A DNA stretch of 64,000 nucleotides, from assembly GCF_038024095.1 (NCBI RefSeq), contig NZ_CP150668.1, positions 2,046,001 through 2,110,000 on the forward strand. Direction: 5' to 3'. Shown here one piece after another: positions 63,214 through 64,000 of the stretch. The position numbers were made by a program, and so were the translations under genes. The notes beneath the pieces are model-generated. The model had not been told where the DNA came from, made no database searches, and was given only the letters and a program-made list of their open reading frames with translations. The stretch comes from Polaribacter tangerinus. GTDB lineage: Bacteria; Bacteroidota; Bacteroidia; Flavobacteriales; Flavobacteriaceae. The first letter of the stretch is position 1. The number at the start of each line of letters is the position of its first letter.

Positions 63214-64000
63214 TTAAAAATTTAATCCAATTTTAAAACCTAAACTTCTTGTAGTTGCATAACTCATGTCTTCTACACCACTTACAAAACCATTTCCTTG
63301 AACAGCCAATTGTTCAGGATCGAAATGCGGATTTTCTGTAATTACAAAAATGTTATTTCCAATAAAAGAAAAATTGATATTAGTAGACTTATGAAGTCCA
63401 AATAATCCTTTTTTTAATGGAAAGTTGTAACCAATTGCAAATTGTCTTAATTTTACAAAAGAAGCGTCATACACATTATTTTCTTCATGATTTCTGTCAT
63501 AAAATTGCCTGTAATAGCTTTCTGCACTTACAGCAATGGTATTTTGTAAGCCAGTATTTACATGAACTCCATCTGCAATAATTCCTTCAGTTGGTCTATT
63601 AGAAGTTTCTGCAAGCTGACCTCCAACATTTCCCAAGGCTCTGGTTCTAGAAACAATTTCACCACCATTTCTCCAATCTAAAAGAAAACTAGCACTCCAG
63701 TTTTTATAGGTAAATCGGTTGTTCCATCCTAAGGTAAAATCAGGATTATAATTACCTATTTTTTTTAAGTTATTGTCTGCAATAAAGCGTCCTTCATCAT
63801 CAATTAAAAATACGCCATTTTCATTTTTTTTATAACCTGTGCCATACATATCACCAATTCTACCACCTTCTTCTACCTGAAACCATACGGTTTGATTTGC
63901 ACTGTTATAAATACTACTATATGCTAACGTTAAACGACCATTTTCTTGAGGTAATTTTTTAATAATTGCCCTATTAGTGTCAAAATTAAAGGTGGTGTTC
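63214..64000 (-). CDS. SusC/RagA TonB-dependent receptor, C-terminal part (cut by window edge)
   Basis: C-terminal 262 residues of a TonB-dependent outer-membrane transporter; the frame is open to the right window edge, so the N-terminal plug and most of the barrel lie outside. Seen here are NYNPDFTLGWNNRFTYKNW, SASFLLDWRNGGEIVSRTRA, NVYDASFVKLRQFAIGYNFP and the last barrel strand SYATTRSLGFKIGLNF, which ends in Phe as expected. This is typical SusC/RagA C-terminal architecture. Four bases separate its stop from the first SusD-like start codon, so it is the upstream gene of the operon. Confidence 0.92.
   Translation of the reverse strand, partial: NTTFNFDTNRAIIKKLPQENGRLTLAYSSIYNSANQTVWFQVEEGGRIGDMYGTGYKKNENGVFLIDDEGRFIADNNLKKIGNYNPDFTLGWNNRFTYKNWSASFLLDWRNGGEIVSRTRALGNVGGQLAETSNRPTEGIIADGVHVNTGLQNTIAVSAESYYRQFYDRNHEENNVYDASFVKLRQFAIGYNFPLKKGLFGLHKSTNINFSFIGNNIFVITENPHFDPEQLAVQGNGFVSGVEDMSYATTRSLGFKIGLNF

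Noticed and set aside
1..64000. CRISPR arrays, insertion sequences, prophage or integrase genes
   Set aside because: No repeated spacers, transposase motifs, terminal inverted repeats or phage genes were found on reading both strands.

Overview
The window looks like a chromosomal segment of a marine Flavobacteriaceae member (Bacteroidota, Polaribacter-like; the genus is a guess). Support comes from the strongly AT-rich sequence, TAnnTTTG-type -7 promoter boxes, many short-lipobox lipoproteins, SusC/SusD proteins, a Tsp-type S41 protease, mevalonate-type HMG-CoA reductase next to a GYDIA-type GHMP kinase, and a bacterial GH3-like acyl-adenylating protein. I see no phage, insertion sequence, CRISPR array or rRNA. 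No stretch without a gene exceeds 300 bases; the longest are about 290 bases (26295-26585) and 270 bases (15503-15771), and both hold promoter-like boxes.

Region 1 (31-11679, plus strand) is the distal part of a polysaccharide utilization locus: two tandem family 3 glycoside hydrolase lipoproteins, a GH2 enzyme with a C-terminal malectin domain, an alpha/beta-hydrolase esterase, an S1 sulfatase and a GH43 enzyme with F5/8C and FN3 domains. The genes are packed with gaps of 6-39 bases and probably form one transcript that starts left of the window. Sulfatase plus esterase plus GH3/GH2/GH43 points to a sulfated, acylated, probably xylose-containing algal glycan; the exact substrate cannot be read from the sequence. 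A tRNA-Leu(UAG) with its own promoter and terminator closes the locus.

Region 2 (11903-31692) is mostly housekeeping: manA, a thioesterase, a Tsp-like protease, a surE-lpxB-NlpC/P60-ComEC plus-strand run, a DPP4-peptide transporter pair, an SPFH lipoprotein, and a mevalonate-related block (HMG-CoA reductase fused to a DinB-like domain, GHMP kinase) followed by a flavoprotein, a redoxin and a MazG-like protein.

Region 3 (31777-43856) holds a large BNR/sortilin-like secreted protein, then aroA, queA, rlmN and a polyprenyl diphosphate synthase, a GH3-type acyl-adenylating enzyme, a DUF2797 zinc protein, and a LacI regulator with a HAD phosphatase.

Region 4 (43918-51026, minus) has a tightly overlapping MORN-like protein / two GT2 / GT-C glycosyltransferase operon, preceded by a membrane 4Fe-4S protein and a FAD oxidoreductase. 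Region 5 (51186-56684, plus) holds a beta-barrel protein, a GH113-like hydrolase, a double universal stress protein, an internally duplicated lipoprotein and an Omp85-like protein.

Region 6 (57641 to the right edge, minus) is the most interesting part: a compact run SusC (cut by the edge), SusD, a sodium/solute symporter, a degenerate cysteine-rich metallophosphoesterase, a periplasmic rhodanese, a TIGR04282-type transferase and a purine nucleoside phosphorylase. It combines glycan-type outer-membrane uptake genes with genes that elsewhere accompany arsenosugar / rSAM-selenodomain loci, and may be a small nutrient or metalloid conversion system that has not been described as a unit.
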